Source of the DNA: Caulobacter sp.
Lineage (GTDB): Bacteria > Pseudomonadota > Alphaproteobacteria > Caulobacterales > Caulobacteraceae
NCBI GenBank assembly: GCA_030683005.1
Contig: JAUXMY010000027.1
Location: 1 to 64,000 of the forward strand
Direction: 5' to 3'
DNA: 64,000 nt
In this document: positions 42,272 through 51,302 of the stretch, one piece after another
Layout: each line of letters begins with the position of its first letter
Position numbering within the stretch: the stretch's first letter is position 1
Made by a program: the position numbers and the translations under genes
Notes under the pieces: generated by a model
What the model was told of the DNA's origin: nothing
The model's input: only the letters and a program-made list of their open reading frames with translations
Databases searched by the model: none

Positions 42272-42422
42272 CCCCTCCTCCTCGATGGAGGAGGGGCAGA
42301 GGTGGTGGTGTGGTTGCTGAGTTTGGGTGATGGCGCTGGCGGGCTCAGAGCCCCACGCGCCCTCACGAAAAGCGTCGTGCGCCCACCACCATCCCCGCCC
42401 TTCCTCCATCGAGGAGGAAGGG
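42272..42422. repeat. Palindromic intergenic repeat, family C
   Basis: CCCCTCCTCCTCGATGGAGG at 42272-42291 is the left end of a self-palindrome (to 42296). A partial mirror, CCACCACCAT then CTTCCTCCATCGAGGAGGAA, lies at 42383-42422. The intervening bases can close a long stem. It begins 2 bp after the oxygenase stop and may terminate it. Confidence 0.65.
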
Positions 42423-42484
42423 AGTCGTGATGATGTCTCACCCTGAAGGCCTTGATGGAATGAGAGCTCCGTCGGTCGCCTTGG

Positions 42485-42537
42485 TCAAGGACGGCCCTGC
42501 GGGCCGCCGCTCTGCGGCCGGCGAAGCCGGTCCTTGA
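42485..42537. repeat. GC-rich hairpin
   Basis: TCAAGGAC (42485-42492) pairs with GTCCTTGA (42530-42537), with GC-rich inner stems between. It lies downstream of the small minus-strand gene at 42576 and could act as its terminator. Confidence 0.45.
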
Positions 42538-42575
42538 GCAAGTCGCCCGCCGGAGCAAAGCTGGCCGTCAAGACA

Positions 42576-42914
42576 TCAGGGCGCGGTCTGCCGTAACAGC
42601 GACATGGCAAGGGACATGAGTAGTGGTTCTGCTTCGATCCTGGCACCGGGGTAATCTTCAATGAAGACTGCCAGCGCGGAGGCAATGTGGGGTGCCGCAT
42701 CGTCGCAGGACAGCGTGATTTCCCCGCCCGGAGCGTAGAAGTGGAGGTGGGAAGCATCCTCGTAGGGGGTACACCCGGCCCCGTTGAAATCAAAACCCTC
42801 GACGAGGATCGACTTGAGACAAGCCAGGAAGCTGTCGTCATCAGGAGCGTTCAGGGCAGCCCGAACCGGCCAAAGATCATCGGCAAGCCGCAGTCGAAAG
42901 TCGCGCTTCCTCAT
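42576..42914 (-). CDS. Unrecognised 112-aa protein of lower GC
   Basis: A soluble 112-residue protein with an acidic centre (APDDDSFLACLKSILVEGFDFNG, then ASHLHFYAPGGEITLSCDDAAPHIASALAVFIEDYPG). I do not recognise the family; the size and acidity resemble small immunity proteins, which is weak evidence. Base composition is visibly lower in GC than its neighbours and it is flanked by repeats on both sides, so recent acquisition is possible. The ribosome-binding site at the ATG (42914) is poor. Confidence 0.55.
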   Translation of the reverse strand: MRKRDFRLRLADDLWPVRAALNAPDDDSFLACLKSILVEGFDFNGAGCTPYEDASHLHFYAPGGEITLSCDDAAPHIASALAVFIEDYPGARIEAEPLLMSLAMSLLRQTAP

Positions 42915-43035
42915 TCCCTAGACCCACCCCACGTCAGCATCGTTCCAGCCAGAACCGCGCTCATCAGGTTGGCCAAGCTCCCGCCCAGCACCGCCCTCAG
43001 TCCCAGGCTGCGATCTTTCTCCCGACCCCCAACTC

Positions 43036-43161
43036 CGTCATGGCCCGACTTGTTCGGGCCACCCATGAACACGAAGGTCGCCCATGGTGGCCTGACCGAA
43101 CGGTCGAGTCCCGTCAGAAAGTCACCACGCATGGGTGGCCCGAACAAGTCGGGCCATGACG
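43036..43161. repeat. Palindromic intergenic repeat, family B copy 2
   Basis: Arms 43036-43067 and 43130-43161 are perfect 32-bp reverse complements (CGTCATGGCCCGACTTGTTC...). They sit just past the rutA stop, between it and the small gene at 42576. Confidence 0.85.
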
Positions 43162-43189
43162 GAAAGTGGGAAGGCGCAGAGGGCCCCGC

Positions 43190-44260
<1,071 letters not shown>

Positions 44261-44274
44261 GGAACTGATCCCCG

Positions 44275-45066
44275 TCAGGCCTGCCCGCCGAGGAAGGCGA
44301 GCAGCGTGGTGTTGAAGGCGTCCGGGGCTGTCGCGGTGAACGCGTGGCCGCCCCAGGGCACGATGTCGAGTGTGGCGTTCGCCAGCCGTTGCGCAAGCCG
44401 CTCCGAGCAGAGCGACGGCACGAGCATGTCGTCCGCCGAGGCGCTGACCAGCACCGGCGTCGTGATGTCGCCCAGGCGGTCGTCGATGTCGAAGGCCAGC
44501 AGCGCGTTGATGCGCGCCAGCATGTTGTCGCGGCCCTGGAAGCCGGCGATGTGGTGGACTTCCTCGGCGTCCAGCCGCTCGGCATGCTCGCTGATCCAGT
44601 TGGCAGGGTAGAGGAACAGCGGCTGGGCGTGGACGTAGGCCTCCGGCCCGCTGTCGTTCAGCAGGCTGATCCGGGTGCGGAAGCAGCGGGCGATGTGGGG
44701 GTCCGGCCGGCTCCAGCCGTTGATGACCGTCAGGCTGCGGACGAGGTCCGGCTGGTCCAGCGAAAGCTGCAGCGCTGCAAGGCCACCGGCGGCGTGGCCG
44801 ACGATGTGGGCCGGGCCGCCGACGGCCTTGATCACCTTGGCGATATCATCCGCCATGTGCCCGACGGCGTAGGGCGAGGGCAGGGCGCGGTCGCTGCGCC
44901 CCGTGCCGCGCTGGTCGTAGAGCACGACGCGATAACGGGCCGTCAGCGCCTCCATCTGCGGGGCGAAGAAGGCTCCCGAGCCGCCGAGCCCGGCCGACAG
45001 CAGGACAGCCTCGTCGCCCTCGCCATGGACCTCGTAATGGAGGCCGTCGACGATCCCGGTGCTCAC
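44275..45066 (-). CDS. rutD: RutD, alpha/beta-hydrolase of the rut pathway
   Basis: A 263-residue alpha/beta hydrolase thought to speed aminoacrylate/carbamate hydrolysis. The nucleophile elbow reads VGHAAGG instead of GxSxG, so there is no serine; E. coli RutD likewise lacks it, which supports the assignment. [14 protein letters not shown] and [15 protein letters not shown] (His) are conserved. The GTG start at 45066 overlaps the DUF3147 stop as GTGA. Confidence 0.88.
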   Translation of the reverse strand: MSTGIVDGLHYEVHGEGDEAVLLSAGLGGSGAFFAPQMEALTARYRVVLYDQRGTGRSDRALPSPYAVGHMADDIAKVIKAVGGPAHIVGHAAGGLAALQLSLDQPDLVRSLTVINGWSRPDPHIARCFRTRISLLNDSGPEAYVHAQPLFLYPANWISEHAERLDAEEVHHIAGFQGRDNMLARINALLAFDIDDRLGDITTPVLVSASADDMLVPSLCSERLAQRLANATLDIVPWGGHAFTATAPDAFNTTLLAFLGGQA

Positions 45067-45422
45067 AGTTTCAGCCCGAAGCGCGGCCCGAGGGTCGTCA
45101 TGGCGATGTAGAGGCCGATAGTCAGGAGACAGCCCAGGCCCAGCGCCGGCCAGAAGGGTACGCCGCGCCGCAGCAGCGCGGGGATCAGCAGGAACATCGG
45201 CAGGGAGGGCAGGACGTACCAGAACGTCGCCTGGGCGTGGTGCGCCATGTTCTCGGCGTCCGGTCGGGCGGTCCACAGCCAGACCATGCCGAGCACCGAG
45301 ACCAGCGGCAGGGAGGCGATCAACGCCCCGCCGCCGGGGTTGCGGCGCGCCACTTCCGACGCCGCCACAATCAGGATCGCGGAGACGACGCCCTTGACCA
45401 GCAGGGGGAGGAGCGGGTTCAG
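45063..45422 (-). CDS. DUF3147-type four-helix membrane protein inside the rut cluster
   Basis: Four hydrophobic helices: [17 protein letters not shown], then [35 protein letters not shown] and [18 protein letters not shown]. The first helix is encoded upstream of the nearest GTG (45368), and no ATG, GTG or TTG precedes it in frame, so I place the start at CTG 45422, which overlaps the rutC stop as CTGA (119 aa). A GTG start would lose helix 1. Role unknown; its position between rutC and rutD suggests membrane support of pyrimidine uptake or product export. Confidence 0.65.
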   Translation of the reverse strand: MNPLLPLLVKGVVSAILIVAASEVARRNPGGGALIASLPLVSVLGMVWLWTARPDAENMAHHAQATFWYVLPSLPMFLLIPALLRRGVPFWPALGLGCLLTIGLYIAMTTLGPRFGLKL

Positions 45423-45811
45423 CTGCGCTTGCCGACGTGGGCGATGGAGGCGATCTCGACCAGAAAGTCGGGCCGCACCAGGCCGCAGACGATGCAGAAC
45501 CGGGCCGGCTTGTCGCCCGGGAAATACTCCGCATAGACCTTGTTCATGGCCGCGTAGTCGGCCCAGTCCTTCAGGAAGATGTGGTTCATGGTCACGTCGT
45601 CCATCGTGCCGCCGGCGGTCTCGATCACCGACTTGATGGTCTCCAGAACCTGCCGGGTCTGGCCCTCGGCGTCGCCGACGTGGGCGACATTGTTGTCCTT
45701 GTCGAAGGCCAGGGTGCCGGAGACGTAAACCACGCCGTCGGCCATCGTGCCGGGCGAGAAGGGGGCGATGGGTACTTGCGTCCCGGGCGGGGTGATGACG
45801 GTCTTGGGCAT
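45419..45811 (-). CDS. rutC: RutC, aminoacrylate deaminase/peracid reductase family (RidA/YjgF fold)
   Basis: A 130-residue trimeric RidA-fold protein: [24 protein letters not shown], then [24 protein letters not shown] and the terminal [26 protein letters not shown] with the conserved Arg and Cys. GAGGAGA precedes the ATG. It lies 10 bp downstream of rutB and overlaps the DUF3147 gene. Confidence 0.92.
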   Translation of the reverse strand: MPKTVITPPGTQVPIAPFSPGTMADGVVYVSGTLAFDKDNNVAHVGDAEGQTRQVLETIKSVIETAGGTMDDVTMNHIFLKDWADYAAMNKVYAEYFPGDKPARFCIVCGLVRPDFLVEIASIAHVGKRS

Positions 45812-45821
45812 GGTGGTCTCC

Positions 45822-46526
45822 TCAGGCTTTCGGCTCGATCTGCCCGAACGCGCCCTTGAAGTCGGCGACGCTGGACACCCAGCCGAAGAATTTCTCGATG
45901 TTGTAGATGGCCGCCTGCTGCACGAACTCGGGTCCGGCCTGGTGGGTGGCGTCCTCCAGTACGATGCCGAAGTATTCCAGGAAGAAACCGTCCCTGAGCG
46001 TTGATTCCACACAGACATTGGTCGCGATGCCGACCACGACGATGTTGCGGATGTTGCGTGAGCGCAGGGTGCTGTCGAGCTGGCTGTTGAAGAAGCCGCT
46101 GTAGCGGGTCTTGTGCAGCACGATGTCGCCGGGGTGCGGCGCCAGGTCGTCGACCAGCGCGTAGTCCCAGGTCCCCTTCGCCAGCAGTGTGCCCTGCAGC
46201 TCCGGCCGCTCGCGCATGGTCTTGAGCGCATTGGACTTGTGGAAGTTGGGCGAGCCGGGGCCGCCGGCCTCGACATAGTCGGCGTCCCAGCCGTTCTGGA
46301 AGTAGATCACCGGCATGCCGGCCGCGCGGGCGACGTCCAGCACGGCCTTTGTGTTGGTGATGACCCGCGCCGCGCCGGAGATGTCGAACCCGGCCAGGTC
46401 GAGGTAGCCGCCGGGCGAAGCGTAGGCGTTCTGCATGTCGATGACGATGACGGCCGTCCGCGAAACCTCGATCGGGATCGGCTCGGGCCGGGCCGGCAGC
46501 ATGATGGTGTCATCGGACGCCGGCAT
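45822..46526 (-). CDS. rutB: RutB, ureidoacrylate amidohydrolase (isochorismatase family)
   Basis: A 234-residue cysteine hydrolase that releases carbamate from ureidoacrylate. The triad is D30 (VIDMQNAY), a central Lys (in LLAKGTWDY) and Cys in [11 protein letters not shown]. Length matches E. coli RutB (about 230). It is the promoter-proximal gene of the minus rut group and is divergent from rutE across 88 bp, which should hold both promoters. Confidence 0.92.
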   Translation of the reverse strand: MPASDDTIMLPARPEPIPIEVSRTAVIVIDMQNAYASPGGYLDLAGFDISGAARVITNTKAVLDVARAAGMPVIYFQNGWDADYVEAGGPGSPNFHKSNALKTMRERPELQGTLLAKGTWDYALVDDLAPHPGDIVLHKTRYSGFFNSQLDSTLRSRNIRNIVVVGIATNVCVESTLRDGFFLEYFGIVLEDATHQAGPEFVQQAAIYNIEKFFGWVSSVADFKGAFGQIEPKA

Positions 46527-46614
46527 AGGCTTGGCTTTGAACCCCTGTGTCGCTGGACCCCGGACAATGGCATACGCTGCGTCGGCGCCAAGTCTTCCCT
46601 GTGGAGTAGTTCCG

Positions 46615-47208
46615 ATGTCCGACCGCCTGCCCGACGCCGCGCTGGACCAGCTGTTCCGGGAGGCGCGGACGCACAACGGCTGGTCGCCCAAGGCGGTGCC
46701 CCCGGCGCTGATCCGCGAGCTGTATGAGATGGCGGCGCTCGGCCCGACGGCCTCGAACGCCCAGCCGGGCCGGTTCGTCTTCCTGGTCAGCGAGGAGGCC
46801 AGACAGCGGCTGGCCCCGCACATGTCCTCGGGTAACCGGGACAAGACCCTGGCCGCGCCGGTCAATGTGCTGATCGCCTACGACCTGAACTTCGGCGAGA
46901 AGATCCCCCAGGTCTTCCCTCACAAACCCGAGGCCAGGGAGTGGTTCGCCGCCAATCCGGCGCTGGCGAAGGAGACCGCCTTCCGGAACGGATCGCTGCA
47001 GGCCGCGTATCTGATGCTGGCGGCGCGGTCGCTGGGCCTCGACTGCGGGCCGATGTCCGGCTTCAACGCGACGGGGGTGAACGAGGCCTTCTTCGCGGGG
47101 ACGGGCTGGGAAGTGAACTTCGTGTGCAACATCGGCTACGGGACCGATGAAAACCTGTTTCCGCGCAATCCGCGGCTGACGTTCGAGGACGCTTGCCGCA
47201 TTCTCTGA
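46615..47208 (+). CDS. rutE: RutE, malonic semialdehyde reductase (nitroreductase family)
   Basis: A 197-residue FMN-binding nitroreductase-fold enzyme: [69 protein letters not shown] and [17 protein letters not shown] match RutE. It detoxifies the malonic semialdehyde formed from uracil. Unlike the enterobacterial rutABCDEFG operon it is divergently transcribed here. Confidence 0.9.
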   Translation: MSDRLPDAALDQLFREARTHNGWSPKAVPPALIRELYEMAALGPTASNAQPGRFVFLVSEEARQRLAPHMSSGNRDKTLAAPVNVLIAYDLNFGEKIPQVFPHKPEAREWFAANPALAKETAFRNGSLQAAYLMLAARSLGLDCGPMSGFNATGVNEAFFAGTGWEVNFVCNIGYGTDENLFPRNPRLTFEDACRIL

Positions 47209-47232
47209 TCTGTTCGTCCCCGGGCTCCCCCC

Positions 47233-48411
47233 ATGGCTGATGAAAACCACTCCAGATCGCGAACCAACGGCTTCGTGCGGCTGCCGGCGCCCACCAATGG
47301 CGACGCCGAGATTCCGGGCTTCGAAGGCGTGCGCCTGACGGTCGAGGAGGCCGAGGAGTCGCTGAAGTCGGCGGCCGACAGCCTGTCGCTACCCAAGGTG
47401 CTGCTGCAGCGCGAGGACTTCAACATCCTGGCCATCTCGGGCGGGGCGGCGGGCGGGGCCTTCGGGGCCGGCGTGCTGGTCGGTCTGACCGCCGCCGGCC
47501 AGCGGCCCGACTTCGCCATCGTCACCGGGGTCAGCACCGGGGCCCTGATCGCGCCGTTCGCCTTCCTGGGCCCGGACTGGGACTACAAGCTGCGCGACGC
47601 CTATACCGGCGGCTACGCGGCAAAGCTGCTCAGCATCGGCGGCCTGTCGGGCAATTTCGGCGGCGTGTTCAGGAGCGAGCAGCTTGAGCACTTGATCGAT
47701 CCGTTCCTGAAGGAGGACATGCTGGAGGCGGTGGCCGCGCGGCATGCCCAGGGCCGGCGCCTGCTGGTCGCCACCACCGACCTGGACAGCCAGCGGACGG
47801 TGATCTGGAACATGGGCGAGATCGCCTCGGTCGGCGGGCCGGCGGCGCTGAGCCTGTTCCGCGATGTGCTCGTCGCCTCGGCCAGCCTGCCGGGCCTGTT
47901 CCCGCCCAAGCGGATCGCCGTCGAACACGAGGGGGTGGTCTATGAGGAGATGCATGTCGACGGTGGTGTCGCCACGCCGCTGTTCGTGATGCCCGAGGCC
48001 ATGCTGCGCTGGAAGAACCTGCGCCATCGGCTGCAGCGCAGCCGCATCTACGTCATCGTCAACACCGTGCTGGATCAGGCGCCGCGCACCACGCCAAACA
48101 ATGTGCCCGCGATCCTGATCCGCGCTTTTGACACCATGCTGCGGTTCTCCTACCGGCAGGCCATCAGCATGACGACGAACTTCTGCGCCGCCCACCGGCT
48201 GCCGCTCAGCATCGCCTCCATCCAGGCCGATCCCACACAGGGCAGCATGATGAGTTTCGACACCGTCTCGATGCAGCGCACCTTCGACGCCGCCTTCGAG
48301 CGGGCCGCGTCCGATGCGCTGTGGACGACGCCAACGGCCGATCCGGCGCGTCCGGCTTTCCTGGGCGCCCTGATGTCCCGCTGGTCCGCCGCGCCACCGT
48401 CAGGCGGCTGA
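47233..48411 (+). CDS. Patatin-like phospholipase
   Basis: A 392-residue cytosolic lipid acyl hydrolase. The oxyanion loop SGGAAGGAFGAG is at about 69-80, the nucleophile S101 in GVSTG, and the dyad Asp D243 in VDGG. The N-terminal ~55 residues are hydrophilic and the C-terminal third (MTTNFCAAHRLPLSIASIQADP) is typical of the bacterial subgroup. It follows rutE by 24 bp, but the shared orientation may be chance. Confidence 0.9.
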   Translation: MADENHSRSRTNGFVRLPAPTNGDAEIPGFEGVRLTVEEAEESLKSAADSLSLPKVLLQREDFNILAISGGAAGGAFGAGVLVGLTAAGQRPDFAIVTGVSTGALIAPFAFLGPDWDYKLRDAYTGGYAAKLLSIGGLSGNFGGVFRSEQLEHLIDPFLKEDMLEAVAARHAQGRRLLVATTDLDSQRTVIWNMGEIASVGGPAALSLFRDVLVASASLPGLFPPKRIAVEHEGVVYEEMHVDGGVATPLFVMPEAMLRWKNLRHRLQRSRIYVIVNTVLDQAPRTTPNNVPAILIRAFDTMLRFSYRQAISMTTNFCAAHRLPLSIASIQADPTQGSMMSFDTVSMQRTFDAAFERAASDALWTTPTADPARPAFLGALMSRWSAAPPSGG

Positions 48412-49245
48412 AGGCAGGTCCACCGGATCGTCCCGGAAGTCCGTATGAAGGGCGGGCAGGAAGCCGGCCAGATGCTGCATCTCCTCGGCGCAGTGGATGA
48501 GCAGCGCCCGGGCGTCGCTCTCCGTGAGGCGAAGGATGCGGGAGGCCATCAGCGCCGCCAGGGCGCCGCCCGGGCCGCCCCGTCCGGCGACGTGCTCGCC
48601 GCCGAACCAGAACCGCGACCGCATGACGCTGCCGCCCGGCGCGCGCAGGACCGCGTGGGCCAGCCAGCCCACGTCCAGCGGCGCGTCGGCCGGCCCCGTC
48701 CGGGCGCAAACCACCGTGGCGACCTGGTCGTCATTCAGCGCCGGATCGGTGAGGCCGAGCTGGGCCGGAGGCACAAACCGGATCGAGCCGTTCAGGCGCC
48801 GACTGCCGATGTACTCGTCGACGATCGAGGTCTGGCCGATATAGCGGGCGCGGCCGGCGCTGCCCGCCGGCGGGGCCTTGAGCCAGGCGGCGCTGACGTG
48901 CGCCTGCGGATGCCAGAGCCGGTACTTGGCGGCCCGGTCGCCGTGCCAGCCGAACCACCAGTCGATCATGGCCGGCGTGACGCCGGGCATGTCGATATCG
49001 ATGGCCACATGCATGCGGCCCCTGTCGTCGAAGCCGTAGCCGCTGACGGAGTCCGCGGACGGATCCAGCAGCGTGACGCGCGAGTCCGCCAGCCCGGGCA
49101 GCGAGGGCAGCGGGCGGGCGCCGCGCTCCAGCGCTTTCAGCGTGCGCTCCGGCAGCGGCGCGAGCACGGGGTTCCAGAACCGGGCCCAGGGCAGGGTGGC
49201 CAGGTCCTCGTCCGTCCAGCCGGGACGGTCGGTGTGACTCGTCAT
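48400..49245 (-). CDS. DAPG hydrolase (PhlG) family protein
   Basis: A 281-residue zinc hydrolase of the family that cleaves the C-C bond of 2,4-diacetylphloroglucinol. Candidate metal ligands are H112/H116 (WHPQAH), E144 (VDEYIG) and H251/E255 (HCAEE); the H-x3-E pair and overall spacing resemble PhlG (H129, E160, H270, E274, recalled). WWFGWHGDRAAKYRLWHPQAH is the signature stretch. It overlaps the oxidase gene by ATGA and its 3' end overlaps the convergent patatin gene by 12 bases. Confidence 0.82.
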   Translation of the reverse strand: MTSHTDRPGWTDEDLATLPWARFWNPVLAPLPERTLKALERGARPLPSLPGLADSRVTLLDPSADSVSGYGFDDRGRMHVAIDIDMPGVTPAMIDWWFGWHGDRAAKYRLWHPQAHVSAAWLKAPPAGSAGRARYIGQTSIVDEYIGSRRLNGSIRFVPPAQLGLTDPALNDDQVATVVCARTGPADAPLDVGWLAHAVLRAPGGSVMRSRFWFGGEHVAGRGGPGGALAALMASRILRLTESDARALLIHCAEEMQHLAGFLPALHTDFRDDPVDLPSAA

Positions 49246-50564
49246 GGCCGGCCCATCCAGGGATGGAAGCGCCCCTCGGGGTCATGCTCGGCCCGCAGGG
49301 CGTCGAGCCGGGCGAGGTTGGCGTCGGCGACGAACTTCGCGGGGCGGGCGCCCAGGTTCTCGTCGGCCAACTGCACCCCGCTCGCCAGCGGCGCCATGGC
49401 CGACATGTTCTCGATGGCCCAGCGGGAGGCGGCGGGCGCCTCGGCCTCCTGGTTCCAGACGCCGTAGAGGGCGATGTAGGTCTGGTCGTCGAGCGAGTAG
49501 GCCATGTCGGGGCGGTGCGTCGGCGGGGCCCAGTTCATCCACAGCATGTGCGACGGCGCAGTCGGCAGGGTCTGCGCGATCCGCCGCAGGCCGGGCAGCA
49601 GGTCCTCGACAGAGGCGCCCGTCCACATGTTGTCGACGGCGTAGTTATAGCCGGTCGGGTAGTGCTCCATCACCTGCCGGGTCATGGCCGCCACGGAGGT
49701 CGGCAGGAACGGCAGCTTCATCGCCGCGCCGGCCGGCAACGACTTCATGAAAGACAGGTCGCGCCAGGCCTCCCGAAGGCTGTCGGCGAAGACCGGGGCC
49801 ACCACGGTGATCCCCGGCCCCTTCACCAGCGGCGTGTCGCGCGACATCAGCATCATCAGCTCGATGGAGCGCGGCACGGTCGGCCCGACCGCGTGCGCCC
49901 AGCGATACAGCGGCTCCAGCGCGCGGATCGGGTAGAAGGCGACCTGGGCGCCGATGACCCTGGGCCGTCGCGTCAGCTTCAGATGATAGCGGGTGATGAC
50001 GCCGAAGAAGCCAGGCCCGGCGCCGCGCGCGGCCCAGTACATGTCGCTGTTCTCGCCGGCGCTGGCGTGGCGGATCTGGCCCTCGGCGTCGACGTAGTCG
50101 ATGGCGGTGACGTTCTCGCAGGCGTTGCCCAGGACGCGGCTGTTCCAGCCGAAGCCGCCCTGGAGGAGGTAGCCGCCCAGCGCGACGCCCTGGCAGTGTC
50201 CGACCGGAAACAGCAGCTTGTGGCGGGCCAGCTCGTCGTTCAGCTCATGGCCCTTGCAGCCGGGACCGGCCCGGGCGGAAAGGCCGGTGGCGTCGATCTC
50301 GACGGCGTTCAGGCGAGAGACGTCCAGCAGCATGCCGCCGTCCCGCAGATGGCTGACCGCCCAGCTGTGGCCGCCGGAGCGCACGCCGATCTTCCAGCCC
50401 TCGGCGCGGGCCAGTCTGACGGCGGCGGCGACTTCGGCCTGCGTCCGCGCCTGGACGATGATGTCCGGGAAACGGTTCGGCAGGCGGGCGTTGAAGGCGC
50501 AGGCGCGCCGGGCGGCCTCGTAGCCGGGATCGTCGCGGCGGAAACGGATAAGCTCAGGCGGCAT
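49242..50564 (-). CDS. FAD-linked oxidase, berberine-bridge-enzyme type
   Basis: A 440-residue VAO/PCMH-fold oxidase. RSGGHSW (H66) and VGHCQGVALGGYLLQGGFGW (C124) sit where bicovalently attached FAD is bound in BBE-like oxidases, so bicovalent flavin is predicted. The C-terminal substrate region (YIALYGVWNQE, HDPEGRFHPWMGRP) is of the bacterial type. No signal peptide is seen. The ATG at 50564 lies within the 3' end of the TetR gene (11-bp overlap) and the stop overlaps the PhlG-like gene, so the three genes form one operon. Confidence 0.85.
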   Translation of the reverse strand: MPPELIRFRRDDPGYEAARRACAFNARLPNRFPDIIVQARTQAEVAAAVRLARAEGWKIGVRSGGHSWAVSHLRDGGMLLDVSRLNAVEIDATGLSARAGPGCKGHELNDELARHKLLFPVGHCQGVALGGYLLQGGFGWNSRVLGNACENVTAIDYVDAEGQIRHASAGENSDMYWAARGAGPGFFGVITRYHLKLTRRPRVIGAQVAFYPIRALEPLYRWAHAVGPTVPRSIELMMLMSRDTPLVKGPGITVVAPVFADSLREAWRDLSFMKSLPAGAAMKLPFLPTSVAAMTRQVMEHYPTGYNYAVDNMWTGASVEDLLPGLRRIAQTLPTAPSHMLWMNWAPPTHRPDMAYSLDDQTYIALYGVWNQEAEAPAASRWAIENMSAMAPLASGVQLADENLGARPAKFVADANLARLDALRAEHDPEGRFHPWMGRP

Positions 50565-51237
50565 GCAGGGCCTCGCGGAGCGGGAAGGGAATGTCCGCCC
50601 AGCGCAGCGGCGGCGTGGGCGGCGGAACATCGGCCAGCGGCTCGGCGACCAGCGCGGCGGCGCGATCCCGCGGCACGCCGAGCGACTCCAGGAGCCGGGC
50701 GGTTACCGCGTCGATGGCCGAGGGCGGCAGCGTCCCACGGTGCAGATCCAGCGCCGCGCCGAGGATGGCGCCGGTGGTCAGGCTGATGGCGATCGATGCG
50801 TCGGCGACGTTGAACGCTCCCTGGGCCACGCCGGCGAGGATGTCGCCGCCCATGGCCAGCCGCAGCCCGCCGATGAACCGGTCAACCGGCAGGCCGGCGT
50901 CGAACAGCAGGCGGCCGTAGGTCGGCCCCCCGGCGGCCAGTCGCAGCGTCCGGCGGGTGACCCGCGCGAACAGCACCGCCGGGTCCTGGTCGCCGCCGCG
51001 AAGGTCGAGGACCAGGGCGGCATGGGACGCGACGACGAGGGCGGCGAGGTCGTCGATCAGGCCGTCGACGTCCGGGTAGTAGTTGTAGAACGTCCCATGG
51101 ACGACGCCCGCCTGGGTCGCGATCTGCCGTATGCCCAGCGACCCGGCGCTATGGGTCGCGAGCAGGGTCTGGGCCGCGACCAGCAGGTCGTCGCGGGTGC
51201 GCGTGCGGCGATCGACAAGGGGACTGGGCCTGGACAT
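50554..51237 (-). CDS. TetR/AcrR family regulator
   Basis: A 227-residue repressor with an N-terminal helix-turn-helix (RDDLLVAAQTLLATHSAGSLGIRQIATQAGVVHGTFYNYYPD, about 15-57) and a helical ligand domain. Two 13-bp dyads directly upstream overlap its predicted promoter, suggesting autoregulation and control of the oxidase and PhlG-like genes. In pseudomonads, phloroglucinol genes are likewise run by TetR repressors (PhlF, PhlH), a helpful analogy rather than proof. The 5' leader appears absent (see promoter entry). Confidence 0.88.
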   Translation of the reverse strand: MSRPSPLVDRRTRTRDDLLVAAQTLLATHSAGSLGIRQIATQAGVVHGTFYNYYPDVDGLIDDLAALVVASHAALVLDLRGGDQDPAVLFARVTRRTLRLAAGGPTYGRLLFDAGLPVDRFIGGLRLAMGGDILAGVAQGAFNVADASIAISLTTGAILGAALDLHRGTLPPSAIDAVTARLLESLGVPRDRAAALVAEPLADVPPPTPPLRWADIPFPLREALHAA

Positions 51238-51241
51238 GAAA

Positions 51242-51272
51242 TGACATAATGTCAGAAATGACAGAATGTCAA
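51242..51272 (-). promoter_or_regulatory. Tandem TetR operators over a leaderless promoter
   Basis: TGACATAATGTCA (51242-51254) is a perfect dyad around a 3-base centre; TGACAGAATGTCA (51259-51271) matches it except at one central base. Their centres lie 17 bp apart. On the minus strand TTGACA (51272-51267) is a consensus -35 and TATGTC (51248-51243) a weak -10 with an 18-bp spacer. The -10 ends only 5 bases before the TetR ATG, so the transcript would start at or next to the ATG, and no ribosome-binding site fits between. Confidence 0.7.
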
Positions 51273-51302
51273 ATCATGGGGCCGGGCCTGTTCCGCGCCG
51301 AT

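Noticed and set aside
44275..45534. A longer rutD start reaching back to 45534
   Set aside because: The extra N-terminus is the shadow of the DUF3147 and rutC genes; GTG at 45066 gives the normal family length and a GTGA overlap.
46527..46614. RutR-type operator between rutB and rutE
   Set aside because: I looked for the TTGACCA-type palindrome of E. coli RutR and did not find it. The divergent promoters are probably here but cannot be placed with confidence.
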